Origin: Nannobrachium achirus
Taxonomy: Eukaryota; Chordata; Actinopteri; Myctophiformes; Myctophidae
Direction of reading: 5' to 3'
Assembly: GCA_963921795.1 (NCBI GenBank)
Contig: OY997647.1
Span: 55,737,003 to 55,801,002, forward strand
Length of the DNA stretch: 64,000 bases
Each line of letters starts with the position of its first letter. The first letter of the stretch is position 1. This document shows positions 34,831 to 47,090 of this stretch, one piece after another. The notes beneath the pieces are model-generated. The model saw only the letters and a list, made by a program, of their open reading frames with translations, searched no databases and had not been told where the DNA came from. A program made the position numbers and the translations under genes.

Positions 34831-37800
34831 ATGCGAAGATTCAGCTCCGAAGGGTCCTTACTGGACCTGGACTTTCTCCCATGGAGGAAGGTGGCACTGA
34901 ATAACCCAGCATGTAACAGGAATAGGGAGTCGGGCACCTATACCCCCCATCTAGAGGGGGACGAGGCAGCTAACGCCAGGTCGCCCGCCCGTCCTCAGAG
35001 TCCTGCCATCCTGGAAACGGGGCCGAGCCCGCTGAAGGTACCGCTGACCCGGGAGCTCAGTGCCAGCGTGGAGAACTTCACGGAGCACTACAGCAAGCGG
35101 GATGACAACCACCTGGATGTGGGTGTCATCAGTGAGCCTCAGCGGGCCTACAGTGATGGCCAGTTGGCCCCCGCGTCCAAAGGCAGCACCGAGAGCATGG
35201 ATAGGGAAGACCACCCTCCACCCTCACCCTCCTCCCCTGCCAGTCCCTTTTCCTTCAGGAAAAGGGACAACGCTAAAGCCAAGCTGTCATCGGCCAAACT
35301 GCACCTCAAGAGCCTGTTTGGGCAGGTACTGTAAAGGCGTGTTGTTGTGAAGTTCACCTCATTTCTTTGGTGTGTACGGTGCACCCGTTAAACCTGCCTA
35401 TAATAAGTGTTCTTTGCGATGGGAAGTATTGTGCAAAATGTACAGTACTTACGTTATGGGAATTATGGCTTTACTGGGTTTTTAAGAGCCAACAGGAGGG
35501 GAGTGGTGTTCCATAAAGTCATTTCTTTTTCCTTTTTGTTTCAGAGTCCACATTCGTCAAACTCAAATTTATCCAATGCAGAACAGAAAGACAGGTAATT
35601 ATCATGAACAGAACAACTCCAACTACAATAATTGACCAAAGAAATAACTATTTCATCTTAGCAAGTCACTATAGATTGCAATATCAGAGGTTCGCAATTA
35701 GGTTCGCAATTAACTCCTTTTAATAAAATATATAAAAGTGGATAACCTGTTGCATTGATATGTGGACACAAAAAGGAATCAGATTACATAACATTTATCT
35801 TATCTCACTCCACAGTGCAAAAGAGAGGAGATCTCGTCTGCGATTTATGCGCCAGTGGAGTCAGGTTGGACATGGTAAAGGCAAGATCAGCCGGGAAGAG
35901 CTGGAGACCTGGGCCGAATCACTCAACTCCCTCCTGGCAAGTCGGAGTGAGTTTAGCTCTTTTTCAGTCTCACATGTTTCTGCTGTGATGTCAGCATGAC
36001 GGACCTATTCAGCAGACGTCATTGGTGTCTGTCTGTGTGCTATGCAGTAAAAGCTAAAAGCTTGACAGTTCTGACCTCCGCCAATACTATAAATAGAACT
36101 TATCGTAAACACTGACTCTTTTATGGTCTGACTATTCCTGTCTCGCTGCCTCTAAAATTAGAACATTTTTAATAGACACAATGTTTACAAAAAGACATAA
36201 AAGCTTGACTCTAAAAACAGAGTGCTCCATGTATGGGAAACATACGTTCTCTATTTCCTGATGCTGTCCTAAAGTGCTGTCCTATAGGAAATGGAAATGG
36301 AAATTCCTCAGTCTAATTACCAGCACAGAAATAGTCAGAGACATAAATCTTTATTTTTGACTACATGTTAACTGTATGTTACAGTATATGGTTATTCTGC
36401 TCTTAACCCATTTAGAACGGGTACACATTATTGTGTATCATTATTTTATGCTTTAACTATTGAAAAATAGCAGATATACAAGCTCACAGCGCGGCACCGA
36501 GTGCCGCGCTGCGCGCTTGTAGATCTGCTATTTTTGAAAATTAGAATTTTGACCCGATTCTATAAGTGTCTTTTGAATCCTTCTAAGGTTTTTTGAAAAA
36601 CCTATGTTTCTATGTCAGCAATCTGGCTGGCCATCGTCAAAGAAAAGGTCCTTTTCACATAACTGGAGCTCAGTTAGTCTGTTCTTGAGAGACTACTATG
36701 TCAGTGGTTCTCAAACCTTTTCATGTGAAGGACCCCCAAAATGATATGTATTTGGCCACGGACCCCCATTCAACATATTTAGTTCCAGGGACCACCCAAA
36801 AGCAAAATTTGAGTTACAAACGTTCCGCTTTGAAAATACATATATTCAAAGATTTGAACACATTTTTACGACTTTTTCAAAAAATAGCAGATCTACAAGC
36901 TCTACTAGCTTTTAGATCTGCTATTTTTCACTGGTTAAAGCATTCAATAATTCTAGGCCTAAAATTAATGTGACCTGCTCAGCTGGGCTTAGAGAATGTA
37001 TATTCATTAAGGCTCAGGAATTGATTGTGTGTATGACATCAATGTGTTCATTTGTGATTTAACAAAACTAGATATCTACATATGAATTACTTAACATTTG
37101 CATGTGCAGTGATTTTTCCCCAGAGTCCCCATCCTCTCTAGTGTACAGTAATCAGATGTGAACTAGATGTTGTAACCATGGTGTCTGCATGCAATCTTGG
37201 GCCTTCTACACCCCCCTCCCTCCCTCTCTCTCTGTTTACCCAAAGTAAATGTCCCAATCCCCCACTTGCAAAAACAAGAAGTGACAGATATTTAAGGGGC
37301 AGTTTTAAAACTGCAGGAAGTAGTTTGTAACTAGACAGAATAGACGTCATACAGCAGCAGTTTCTCAACGAGTGTCAGAATCCAAAAGTGGCTCATAAAA
37401 TATTCGTACAGGATAGCGGACAAAGAACAACTTTTATAGAGAAATATATGTTGGTTTACATATATACTGGTTATATAATATGACATGTACTTGTACACTC
37501 AATTTCTAATGCCACTGCTAAAGCAGTTGTGAAACACGTGTCTACACAGTGTTATTTGTCTGTGCTTATTAGCCCTCGGGGGCTGTGTGTCCTCCCTTCG
37601 CGTAGCCTAATTACACACACATCATGCGCTTGGGAACTCCCCACTTATGCTCTCCCCTCTCCACCCCCCCAGCGGGTGTGTCAGTGTTCGGAGCATTCCT
37701 GCGCTCTGAGTTCAGCGAGGAGAACCTGCAGTTCCATCAGGCCTGTGAGCAGTACAGGAATTCGTCCAACAACTTCAGCCTGCAGAGAAGGGCCAAGGAT

Positions 37801-38511
37801 GTCATCAATACCTACATCCAGCCAGGCTCCCCACGGGAGGTACGACTTTTGCTCAACCGTCACCACCACCATGCTTCCTTGTGTGCAGCGACAATCAATT
37901 ATTTCCGTGGCGATTGTTCTATCGATCGCTTTTTTGATGAGTCGAATAACCAAGAAGCACGTCAAAAAATCTAAACATTCTGATAGTTTTTCCAACTAAA
38001 TTAATAATTGTCTGATTAACCACACAAGCCCTATATTATACTTTGTCATACAACAAAAAATGAAAAAATAGCTTTTCTACAAGCTCACAATGTGATACAC
38101 TGTGATGATTTTTGAGCTGGGCTATTGGTATTGATGTGGTATTTTTGGAACAAATTTTCATAACTGTATAAAAATCGGTTTGTTCGATTAATTGTTGCAC
38201 CCCTATTTTATAAACGTCTTTCCTTTCGTGAAAGTCTTGAGAATGCCATTTCGTCTTCTCTCCCAATGGCTTGCATTTATTTATTTATTTTTGTACTTTT
38301 CTAACCGATCCTTTTCTTGTTTTGCATCATCATCATCCAGGTGAACCTGGACAGCAAGACCAGAGACCTGACATTACAACTGTTGCAGGCCCCGTCTCAC
38401 ACCTCCCTGTCTCATGCACAGAAACGCATCTACTCCCTCCTGGACACAGACTGTTATCCCAGATTCCTTCAGTCCAACATCTACCTCTCTTTGCTTCAAG
38501 AGGCAGAGTAG
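34831..38511 (+). CDS. RGS-domain protein, R4/RGS3-like
   Basis: Five exons join in frame: 34831-35325, 35545-35594, 35816-35946, 37673-37839 and 38341-38511, giving 337 residues. ATG 34831 (MRRFSSEGSLLDLDF) is the first Met after the acceptor at 34767-34770 in a good context. Residues 1-165 are Ser/Pro-rich and probably disordered. A basic stretch (KERRSRLRFMRQW) follows near 184-196, then an RGS domain at about 212-333. RGS proteins speed GTP hydrolysis by Galpha i/q at the membrane. Conserved RGS words are SVFGAFLRSEFSEEN, EVNLDSKTRD and YPRFLQSNIYLSLL. The motif usually read as EFW (after SEEN) here reads QFH (QFHQACE), a departure from the common Trp. The SEGSLL start and domain suggest RGS3-like, but I do not assign an orthologue. 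Two small hairpins lie in the fourth intron and a foldback element follows the stop. Confidence 0.93.
36463..36538. repeat. Dispersed short hairpin (AGCTCACA family)
   Basis: AAAATAGCAGATATACAAGC and its complement around AGCGCGGCAC/GTGCCGCGCT; lies in the RGS fourth intron. Confidence 0.85.
36704..36800. mobile_element. hAT-type MITE terminus, truncated
   Basis: CAGTGGTTCTCAAACC followed by GGACCCCCAAAATGAT is the typical left end of a widespread hAT-type non-autonomous element. No matching right end was found. Confidence 0.5.
36880..36929. repeat. Dispersed short hairpin (AGCTCACA family)
   Basis: AAAATAGCAGATCTACAAGC with its complement and a short loop; 340 bp from a sister copy. Confidence 0.85.
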
Positions 38512-38574
38512 AACACATATATATTTAAACATAACATGGACTCTCATGAGGATTTCTAAGAATGTTTTGCTTAA

Positions 38575-38881
38575 AGGAGTAGTTCACCCCCAAAATGACT
38601 TTTTTTCTATTGATTAGTCACACCATGGAGAGACGAGTTCAATAATATTTTTTGGTTTTAGTCACATTCCTAAGACAAAAATTTGATTCGAGTAAATTTA
38701 CCCCCATTGATTCCGGATGGTGACCCGTTTCGAAACGGGTCACCATCCGGAATGAATGGGGGTAAATTTATTTATTTTTGTCTTAGGAATGCGACAAAAA
38801 ACAAAAAATATTATTGAACTCTACTCTCCATGGTGTGACTAATCAATAGAAAAAAAGTCATTTTGGGGGTGAACTACTCCT
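38575..38881. mobile_element. Full-length foldback MITE after the RGS stop
   Basis: 307 bp, almost wholly self-complementary. Ends are AGGAGTAGTTCACCCCCAAA and its complement, with centre CCCGTTTCGAAACGGG. TTAA precedes it (38571-38574) and GTTAA follows, suggesting a TTAA target. It begins 64 bp after the stop codon, so it probably lies in the RGS 3' UTR. Confidence 0.9.
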
Positions 38882-39714
38882 GTTAACAGACAGTAACCTG
38901 TCTGTTACTCCTAGATAACACTTTGAAGGCAGGCACTGATTTAGACAAAAGTCAATTTAGACAAACTAGTGGCTTCTACTTGAGGTTTAAGCTGCAGTGA
39001 AAAGTCACTGGAAGCAGTTTTTCTTTTACTTTCCCTCAGCTTAAGTGACCCATGAAACTATGCAGATGTCTTGTTTTAATCATTAAACATTGTCATCGTT
39101 GTGGCCTCCCTGTACGCAGTTAAATTCCCCATGGTCCAGCGAGCACGTTTGGAGAGGAAACTCAACGGTCGGAAACTGACAGAAAGGAAAAACAAGTTAA
39201 GCAAGAAGGAGCACTGTAGTGAAAAGGTCAAAGTACTTAAGCTGGTTACTTATACAGCAAAGGTGAGAAATTCACTTTGATAGGTAGCAACGAATAGGTC
39301 TGGGGAAGTTTCTATTCTGCCTGAAACAGAGCTTTTGCACAAAAGTGTGGTCACCAAATTGCTTCGTGCTCAGCTAGGACGAGAAAAACAAGCAAGTAGT
39401 TTCAGTGATTTATTCAGATATTCTTATGAGTATGCGGACTTGCTGAGTAGCAGGAATGCTGAATGTTGCTTTTACAAACCATAAACACTCTCATGGGGCG
39501 CGGCATCTAATAGAAACAGAGACTAATATAAAAGTGGTTCCTCAGTTTTTGTGTGTGTTTGTTGGTTTGAAAATGTTTATTATATGAAGACATGAAAATA
39601 AAATACTTTTTTTTTTTTATCCGAGTCTCTGTGGTTGCTGTAGTGGAAGGGTTCTCAAAAATGTTGAAGCTCTGGACCACTAGCATATATTGGACCACCT
39701 CACCCCACCACAAT

Positions 39715-39785
39715 AATATTCTGTATTTATTTAGTTTAGGCTATATGAAGTTCACATAGCCTAAACTAAATAAATACAGAATATT
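39715..39785. repeat. Perfect 30-nt inverted repeat
   Basis: Arms 39715-39744 and 39756-39785 (TTATTTAGTTTAGGCTAT) with an 11-nt loop. Confidence 0.9.
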
Positions 39786-39874
39786 ATGAACATGAGTTTT
39801 ATAATTTATTAAAATGTAACATTAATGATCTTGAAGACAGATTAATATTTTGTTGCGTGCCGGTGCCATGTACC

Positions 39875-39932
39875 GAAAATACCTGTTCTACCAGCTCACA
39901 ACAAATGTTGTGATCTTGTAAATCTATTTTCA
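39875..39932. repeat. Dispersed short hairpin, diverged
   Basis: GAAAATACCTGTTCTACCAG with CTCACAACAAATGTTGTGAT; an imperfect member of the AGCTCACA family. Confidence 0.55.
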
Positions 39933-40016
39933 GTGTGTGACAATGCACACAACGAAGTAGGCCTAATATACCAAACCCAACATAAGCCAGTATTTACATT
40001 TGATGGGTGTACGTGC

Positions 40017-42537
40017 AACATTAAACATTTAGATACTTCTAACAAAGATAGTACACAAACACCACAGTCCACTTAATTATACACACCTCTCAAACTGCAC
40101 ATTAATGCAAATTTCTGCCAATAATATGGCAGCAACTCAATGCATGTATGCCTTAGGACATGATCAAGAAGATCTGTTACAGTTCTAACCAGGCTTCAGA
40201 ATGGGTTTAAAAAGGTGATTTAAGTGAATGTGACATGGTATGGTTATTGGTTCAAAACTGGCAGGTCTGATTATTTCAGAAAAAAAGAAAATGTAGATCA
40301 GCAGTTTCTGAAACACTCAGACCAGCCTTGGCACCTACAACCACCAGTCACGTTCAAAGTCCTACCGTACTTGTATATATTCTATTTATTTATTTATCTC
40401 CCCTAGGGCCTATAGGAACACCTTTAATAATGCCATGTTGACCACTGGTTAACCAACAGTGGTGTAGTGTAGTTGGCAGGACATTGTGGGAATTTATTCT
40501 CAGCAATAAGGCTCAGAGCCTGGAGCCCACCAACGTAGACAGTGAGTGGACCCACAGCTCAAATGTCGACCATTCAGCCCAAGCTGGTATTGATCTCCTG
40601 GGTATTGATGGGGTTGCTGGGATACTACAGTAAAGTCTGTCTTGGGGGGAGGCAGGCCCCATACAGATGGACTGAATGATGTGCTGGTTGAATCATGGAC
40701 CACCGCTGGAGAACAAACAGCTCTGTAGACATCATGATTCATGGTGCCCCAATAGCTCACTGTTGTATTCAACCGATCAGGAAATGTGACAGAGGCTGAT
40801 ATTGGTACATTGTGACTCACAGTCCTTATGTACTTTTATGAATATTCCAGTCTCTTATACAAGAATGGGGGTTGTCCGAACAATATGTCTGTGTCCTTAA
40901 TCAATTTCAACCTAGCATACCTATTTTGGACATGTCATTATAGGCTGGACATTTTCCAATGTGACACGTTGGCTTGTCGATCTGCCTTTTCTGAAATAAT
41001 GTTTTTTTTTTTTCATAGGGCATAAATGATTAAATATTGAAAATCTATGTACAGTCTATTAACATATTTTAAGTCAATCTCTTAGATACACAAACAATGT
41101 TCTTGTGAAGTATGTTCATTCTTATAGGTGAACCATTTATAAAGATGGTGTGGTTAATTTATCACATGGTATATTCTTATTGCGTGGATCTGCAGCCGTC
41201 TAGAAGAGGGTCTGTCTGTGTCAGTGTCGGAACTAATCTTGCAAACAGCTGGACTGATCATGCCAAATTTTGTGTGCACATTGCCAGTAGGACAGTATGG
41301 ACAGTAACCACATGAACTCTAGCCTTCCCATTCTGGGGTAAACATTTGGCAGAAATAGCAGCAAACACATTTCGCTGAGTTTGTAAATAAGTTATTTCCA
41401 GTGAAGAATAAAGATAGAGCCTAATATAAAGCCCTGGGGGACTCCGGTCAACTAAGTATAAGGTTAAATTACCAACCCCAAAGCTTTGTTGATTGATTTG
41501 ATTTAGCACTGTGCTCAATATTGTAGAAGGCTAAATGAGTCCAACTGATCTATGCAGCTCCAAGCAGAGGAATCAGATAATTCTCTGGTAAACAAACCCA
41601 AAGATCTCCAGGAAGTACACTTGAACACTGGGGAATGTTCCAAATCTAGTTGGCCAATGTTTTGGAGGGTGATGGTTATCTGCATAACTATGTTTCGGAA
41701 GCAATCAGTGAAAAAGTATTATTTATCTTGCCTACTGAGTGATAACAGAGACAGACCTAAACAGAAGAGTGCAACAACACACAAGATTCAAAAGTTGTGT
41801 GTATTACAGTACAATGCTTTTATTACGTATATAAAATATGTAAACGTACTATAAACACAAAAATGCAGTAGTAATAACAGAAGAATGGCCTGCAATGCAA
41901 TGTAAACTCATGTCTACAGGAAATGTTTGCAAAGCCCTGGCCTTTCCTTCCATTGCGTAAATGGTTCATGCACATGTATATGGCAGATAAAGGCCTTTTC
42001 CAGTGTCATTAACAGCCTGATGGACATGCACTTCTACATTCCCATCATTCTCCTCAAGCCCACCATTATACACCCCCACTGCACTGTCGCTAGTTTGCTG
42101 ACTCGGCTTGTCTGCAAGCAAGGACAGCTAATGACTCTCTGCAGGAGGGGACTGAGCTAGGCATAAAGTCTGTATAGCTTGTTCCACTTTTATGTAACTA
42201 CTGCAGCCCTCCTTTTTATTCCAATGCATCCACCATTTGATTTATACTCTATACCAGGAGTCAAATGTGTAGGTTTCGGTTCTTAGGTTTGCCAACAGTG
42301 ATTTGTTCAATTCAGTAAGCTGGATAGCAGCCCGGCCTACTCAGGCAATGGCCTTCAGAGTCAGTCAGTAGCTCTAATATTGTTTTGTGGCAACACGTTT
42401 GTTTCAGTTTGTTTTCAATAAAAGCCCCAGGCCATTGTCCGGCTGTAGTTTTTGCCTGTATGGGATTGATGTTTGTGCATCCACGGCACGCTACTCCTTC
42501 CATCAACCTCTTCCTGCTGCCTATTGTTACACATTAT
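40017..42537 (+). repeat. Segmental duplication, copy 2
   Basis: Direct-orientation copy of 21130-25160 without its three insertions, so it gives the empty sites: TAA at 41532-41534, the join near 41803, and TTCTTAG at 42280-42286. It has an extra block at about 41126-41280. It ends at the same ATT run, where the 65-70 bp modules begin. Confidence 0.9.
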
Positions 42538-42823
42538 TAGTGGCCAAGGCCACGAAGTGGCAAATGGCCACTCATTGTTATTGGACTTCATCACTATTAT
42601 TATTATTAGTGGCCAAGGCCACGAAGTGGCAAAAGGCCACTCATTGTTATTGGACTTCAGCACTATTATTATTATTAGTGGCCAAGGCCACGAAGTGGCA
42701 ATGCCTTGGCCACTCATTGTTATTGGACTTCATCACTATTATTAGTGGCCAAGGCCACGAAGTGGCAATGCCTTGGCCACTCATTGTTATTGGACTTCAT
42801 CACTATTATTATTATTATTATTA
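42538..42823. repeat. Four tandem copies of a 65-70 bp palindromic module
   Basis: AGTGGCCAAGGCCACGAAGT followed by GGC and CACTCATTGTTATTGGACTT, at about 42539, 42608, 42678 and 42744, separated by ATT runs. One related copy stands before unit 4 (57661-57742). Confidence 0.9.
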
Positions 42824-44239
42824 TTCCGCCACTTTTGCTCTAGCGGCTAGACCGTGCAGTCGCTTTTTACGAAACTCGGCAGTATGGCAGAGGACTATGC
42901 CAAACGGCTAAAACGCGAAGCTCGCAACAATCGGCCAAAGGGTGGCGCTGTAGGAAGCCTTCGAAAGTGCAAACTTTGAACTGGTGTAGCTCTTGCCCTG
43001 TTTCAGGTACAGCAATGAAACCTGTATACACTTATGCGTCTCCTCATGCCGAACAACTTTTACGCTCTGACTTTTGACCTCTGACCTTTACCTCTCCCAC
43101 AATTTTGAATTATATGAAAAACAGTCAAAATCTATCTCCTCCTGGGATTTTCGCGTAACGTGCGCAAAACTTTTTTTACATGAACTTTGGACCAACACGG
43201 TCATCGCACAGCGGCCGGATTTTCTTTAAAGCGAAACATTATTTTTTAATAATTAACCGTATAATGCAGTTTCATGCAAATTATTCTTCTGCCTCTAAAT
43301 CATACATGCAAAGTGACACGTTCATGGCAGTATGGCAGAGGACTATGCCAAACGGCTAAAACGCGAAGCTCGCAACAATCGGCCAAAGGGTGGCGCTGTA
43401 GGAAGCCTTCGAAAGTGCAAACTTTGAACTGGTGTAGCTCATGCCCTGTTTCAGGTACAGCAATGAAACCTGTATACACGTATGCGTCTCCTCATGCCGA
43501 ACAACTTTTACGCTCTGACTTTTGACCTCTGACCTTTACCTCTCCCACAATTTTGAATTATATGAAAAACAGTCAAAATCTATCTCCTCCTGGGATTTTC
43601 GCGTAACGTGCGCAAAACTTTTTTTACATGAACGTTGGACCAACACGGTCATCGCACAGCGGCCGGATTTTCTTTAAAGCGAATCATTATTTTTTAATAA
43701 TTCACTCAATGTTGCAGTTTTATGCAAATTATTCTTCTGCCTCTAAATCATACATGCAAAGTGACACGTTCATGGCATTTGGCAAATATGTCGAGGGTTA
43801 GTCCAAATATCACTGAAAGCAATCTTACTCCAATTGGCAAAAGGGGGGCGCTATACGAAGCGTTTGAAAACTCAAACTTTAAAGGGGCATAAGTCATGCC
43901 TCGTTTTGTTTGAAGACATGCAACTTGCTTACACGCGTGCCTTGACTCAAGCTGAAGACATCTGTGTCTTTGTTAAGTAAGCTCCGCCCTTCGATTTTCC
44001 GCCTTTTGGAGCAGTTCGTAAAACACTTAAACCATCTTTTATTCCGGAACTTTCGCGTCACGTGCACAGAACTTTTTTTACATGAACTTTGGACCAATAT
44101 CTAAAGATCTGTCAGATCGGATTTTTTAAAAATTGAAACATGCTTTTTTAATAATTCTATCAACATTGCAAGTTTTATGTAAATTATTCTTCTGCTTCTA
44201 AAACAAACATTTAAAGTAATATTTTCTCACTGTGCAGAG

Positions 44240-44308
44240 CTGTGCATAGCTCACATGGTAAGGCCTTTGTCTATCATTCCAGAAGTCCCCTGTTCAAGCC
44301 TTACCTCA
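44240..44308 (+). repeat. tRNA-like module in array unit 1
   Basis: A-box-like TAGCTCACATGG (44247-44258) and B-box-like TGTTCAAGCCT (44291-44301) lie 33 bases apart, upstream of the TATA box. No clean cloverleaf. Sister copy at 48507-48575. Confidence 0.6.
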
Positions 44309-44408
44309 TGCATTTAAAATACATTTTACAACATTTTGCCGTGAAAACCCTGGTACTGCAACTGAACATGGCAACCCGACCAAACATGGCAACCTTCTTA
44401 AGCAAGGG

Positions 44409-45497
44409 TATAAATAGTGGTTGAGTTGAGGCCACTCCCCCCCTCTCAGATTGTTTGAAGCCGCATGGTGCTGGTGGTTGCTGCTACTCACTGCTACATT
44501 ATGCAGCAGCTGCAGGTCTGTACACTGTTCATTATTCCAACAACTATTCCAATTTCTAACAGTTTCATTCATTATACTTACCCATACTATAATTTGTCTT
44601 TTAGATTTACCTCACCTGAACATACCTACCTGATCCACTCGATACACTGGCTGTGTATGATGGAGGAACAATGTGTCACTTGGTAAGCTGACCATGTGCT
44701 CTGAAATGTTATGTTGTTTTTGGTTTTGGTATCTAAATGTTAAACGATTTCTTTTGGAATGTAATGCTTGTATGTTAGCTGCAACGTTGATTATTGAATT
44801 GATGTATTTTGAGTTTAATGCCAATGCCTAGTTGGGGAGATTAATGGAATTATTTTGTTTCAAGCCTGTAGTGCAGCAGATTATTTGAATTTGTTGTTTT
44901 TCTATTCATTTGGCCTTTTTCTTTGATCCAGGCCAGGTTTATTGCCTAGAACTGAATCTGAAAGATGGCGAGCCTGCAGAAAGACTGACACAATCCTGTC
45001 TGACCTATGGTTATGGGTAGGAAAAAGCAGCCGCAGTGACACTCATTCCTAGTTTGATTTGATTTTGAAGTAATGACTTTGAGTTTCTTTATAAAGTAAT
45101 GATGTTTGAGTGCATTCATTTATTCGTTTATTGTTTCAAACCATGCAGGGGAAGCTCAGCCTCACACCTGAAGCCCATCTGACAATCAGCTGACAATCAG
45201 TACCAGCTCCCAGATTGCTTCATTGAAGCCAAAGAACGGCAGTGTAAGTGGGTTCATTATTCTGAATTGTGTGGAACGGGCAGATTGAACACCTCTTCTC
45301 TAACTTGTGGCTCAACTGTAATTATTCTGAAGCTCACCTCATTTCTCTCTCCCTCCCCCACCTAGGCTGGCTGGGTTCCAACACCCCCCAATTGGAATCC
45401 ATAGTCTGCTCTGCCCACAGGACGGCAGCCCCATGTGAGCGTCTAAAGTTCCAAGTTTTGACCCCCAGCCGCCTTCCCCTCAACGTTTTTCAATAAA
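44409..45497 (+). ncRNA. Candidate spliced Pol II transcription unit, copy 1
   Basis: TATAAATA at 44409-44416 is followed about 35 bp later by an initiator-like CTCAGATT. Exon-like blocks have good borders: start to 44682 (donor TTG/GTAAGC), 44932-45016, 45149-45243 (donor AGT/GTAAGT) and 45366 to a polyadenylation signal AATAAA at 45492-45497. Acceptors are pyrimidine-rich (TTTGATCCAG, CATGCAG, CCCCCACCTAG). If the first three blocks are joined, an ORF of about 115 codons from ATG 44465 stays open, but it matches no family I know and an alternative first intron (44516-44604) would close it. It may be a long non-coding RNA gene carried inside the repeat unit. No expression evidence is available. 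Confidence 0.5.
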
Positions 45498-46304
45498 AAC
45501 AATTTAAGTTTAGTTAAGTCTGACTCTGCTAGCCACTTACAGAAAATAATGCTGCCAAATATTTTGCAATTGCAAATCCTTTGTGTAAATAAACTGAAAT
45601 TCATACTATTGCATGACTATTTCTTTATCATGTTTCACAAGCATCTGGGTCTACAATGCCAGGGGTGTAAAAGTAACTGAGTACATTTACTCAAATACTA
45701 TCCTTAGTATAATTTTGAGGTATTTTATACTTCACTTGTATAGTCTTACTTCTAGGCTACTCCAGTAAATGCTCATGCGTTGCATTGCATTGTGAGCTTG
45801 TAGATCTGCTATTTTCAAAAAAATTCAAGTTGATGCCAATACCTTCGTACTTTTATTCAGTATTACTATTTATCTCTATATATTCATGTTATTCCTGGCA
45901 CCGCCCCTGTTATCCTGTTCATATCCTGAAAAAGGCGGGGGCTGAAAAAGCTGTCCTGAAAAACATCATTTGATTTCCTGTTGTCCTTGCATTAAAGTGT
46001 CAGTAGTTGGGTTCTGGGTTGCCATGTCTGCTTATAATAAGCAATTTGTGTCTCGTTAAGATTTTTATTTATCCAGCCCCCACCATGCAGTTGTACAGTG
46101 AAACCCAAAATTCAAAAATGGCAAAAATAAACTTTGCCAAAAATCTAAAAATGAAGAACTCGGGAACGGGAACAAAAGGCAAAACTCAAGAAAAAGGCAA
46201 AAATAACAAACACTGCACTAGGCTATGGGGCCCTTGCAACTCTCACTGAGATTTGTTCATCTCGCTCTGCAGCTATAGACAGAAAATCACACAAATCAGT
46301 ACAC

Positions 46305-46730
46305 CAGGGGTCTTCAACAGGGGGTCCGCGACCCCCAGGGGGTCCGCGGAGGTACTGCAGGGGGTCCGCGAAATTATTGCTTTAAAAAAAAAAAAAAAAA
46401 AGATTTCAAAAAATGTTTTTTTTTTTTTTTTTTTTTCACATTTATGTAAAAAAAAAAATTCAGGATTCTATCCATTTTGAATAGATTGAATACATGATTA
46501 CTATGCAATTGACAGATTGTTGATATTATTGACATTGGTTCTCAGTTAATAAGTAGTATGTTTAGAAAAGGTAGTGGTACGGCCCACCCTGCTCGCTGTA
46601 ACTTGTACATGTTTAAAATAAGAAATATGTCGTAGCCCCGACCCCCCCACCCTACGAGGTGGTAGGGGGTCCCTGCTCCATCTCCCCATCAGTTTGGGGG
46701 TCCCCGGCCTGAAAACGTTGAAGACCCCTG
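46305..46730. mobile_element. hAT-like MITE, 426 bp, TSD CAGTACAC
   Basis: Termini CAGGGGTCTTCAAC and GTTGAAGACCCCTG are exact inverted repeats. The 8-bp duplication CAGTACAC (46297-46304 and 46731-46738) fits the hAT superfamily. Unit 2 has the uninterrupted site near 50564-50571. The inside has repeated GGGGGTCCGCG words and long A and T runs; no transposase. Confidence 0.95.
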
Positions 46731-47090
46731 CAGTACACAGTATCTCTACAGTGATGTGATCATGACGGATTTGTCCGATATCATATTCTATCTAATTGGC
46801 TAAAATTGAATTCCAAGGTTTGCAGGATTGCTCCTTTTTGAACAAATTGTCTCAAACGCAGCCTGCTATGTGTGTGAGATTTTGCACACACATTCCCACT
46901 AGGCCAAGGAACAGATGCCACCCTTCTCACATTGGCCTGTTATAGAGTCACCAGTGGGCCAAAAAAAACACCTGACCTGTTCGGAAGAACACTGCTTCTA
47001 GTTTCTCTTTGATGTCTTCTTTGCTTTCCCTTGATGCTTTTGCCTTGGCCACTTTATCGCTGCTTGCAGCTATATTTATTATTATTATTA

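Larger units (their letters stand above)
38882..40016. other. 3' flank of the RGS gene
   Basis: Contains a polyadenylation signal candidate AATAAA at 39597-39602 and a small palindrome. A basic open stretch near 39120-39262 follows a possible acceptor but has no recognised family. Confidence 0.45.
42824..47090 (+). repeat. Large array unit 1 (with hAT insertion)
   Basis: Starts TTCCGCCACTTTTGCTCTAG. The head has two tandem 448-bp subrepeats (from 42881 and 43329; CAGTATGGCAGAGGACTATG, GGGTGGCGCTGTAGGAAGCC) and a diverged third from about 43776. The internal cassette holds a tRNA-like module and a spliced transcription-unit candidate. The tail (from about 46290) ends CTTTATCGCTGCTTGCAGCT and an ATT run. 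It matches unit 2 with very few differences at an offset of 4267 bp. Short ORFs inside reappear in each unit only because the DNA is duplicated. Confidence 0.93.

Noticed and set aside
39110..39262. Basic open stretch after a possible splice acceptor 3' of the RGS gene
   Set aside because: Short, no recognised family, and the RGS frame ends cleanly at 38511.
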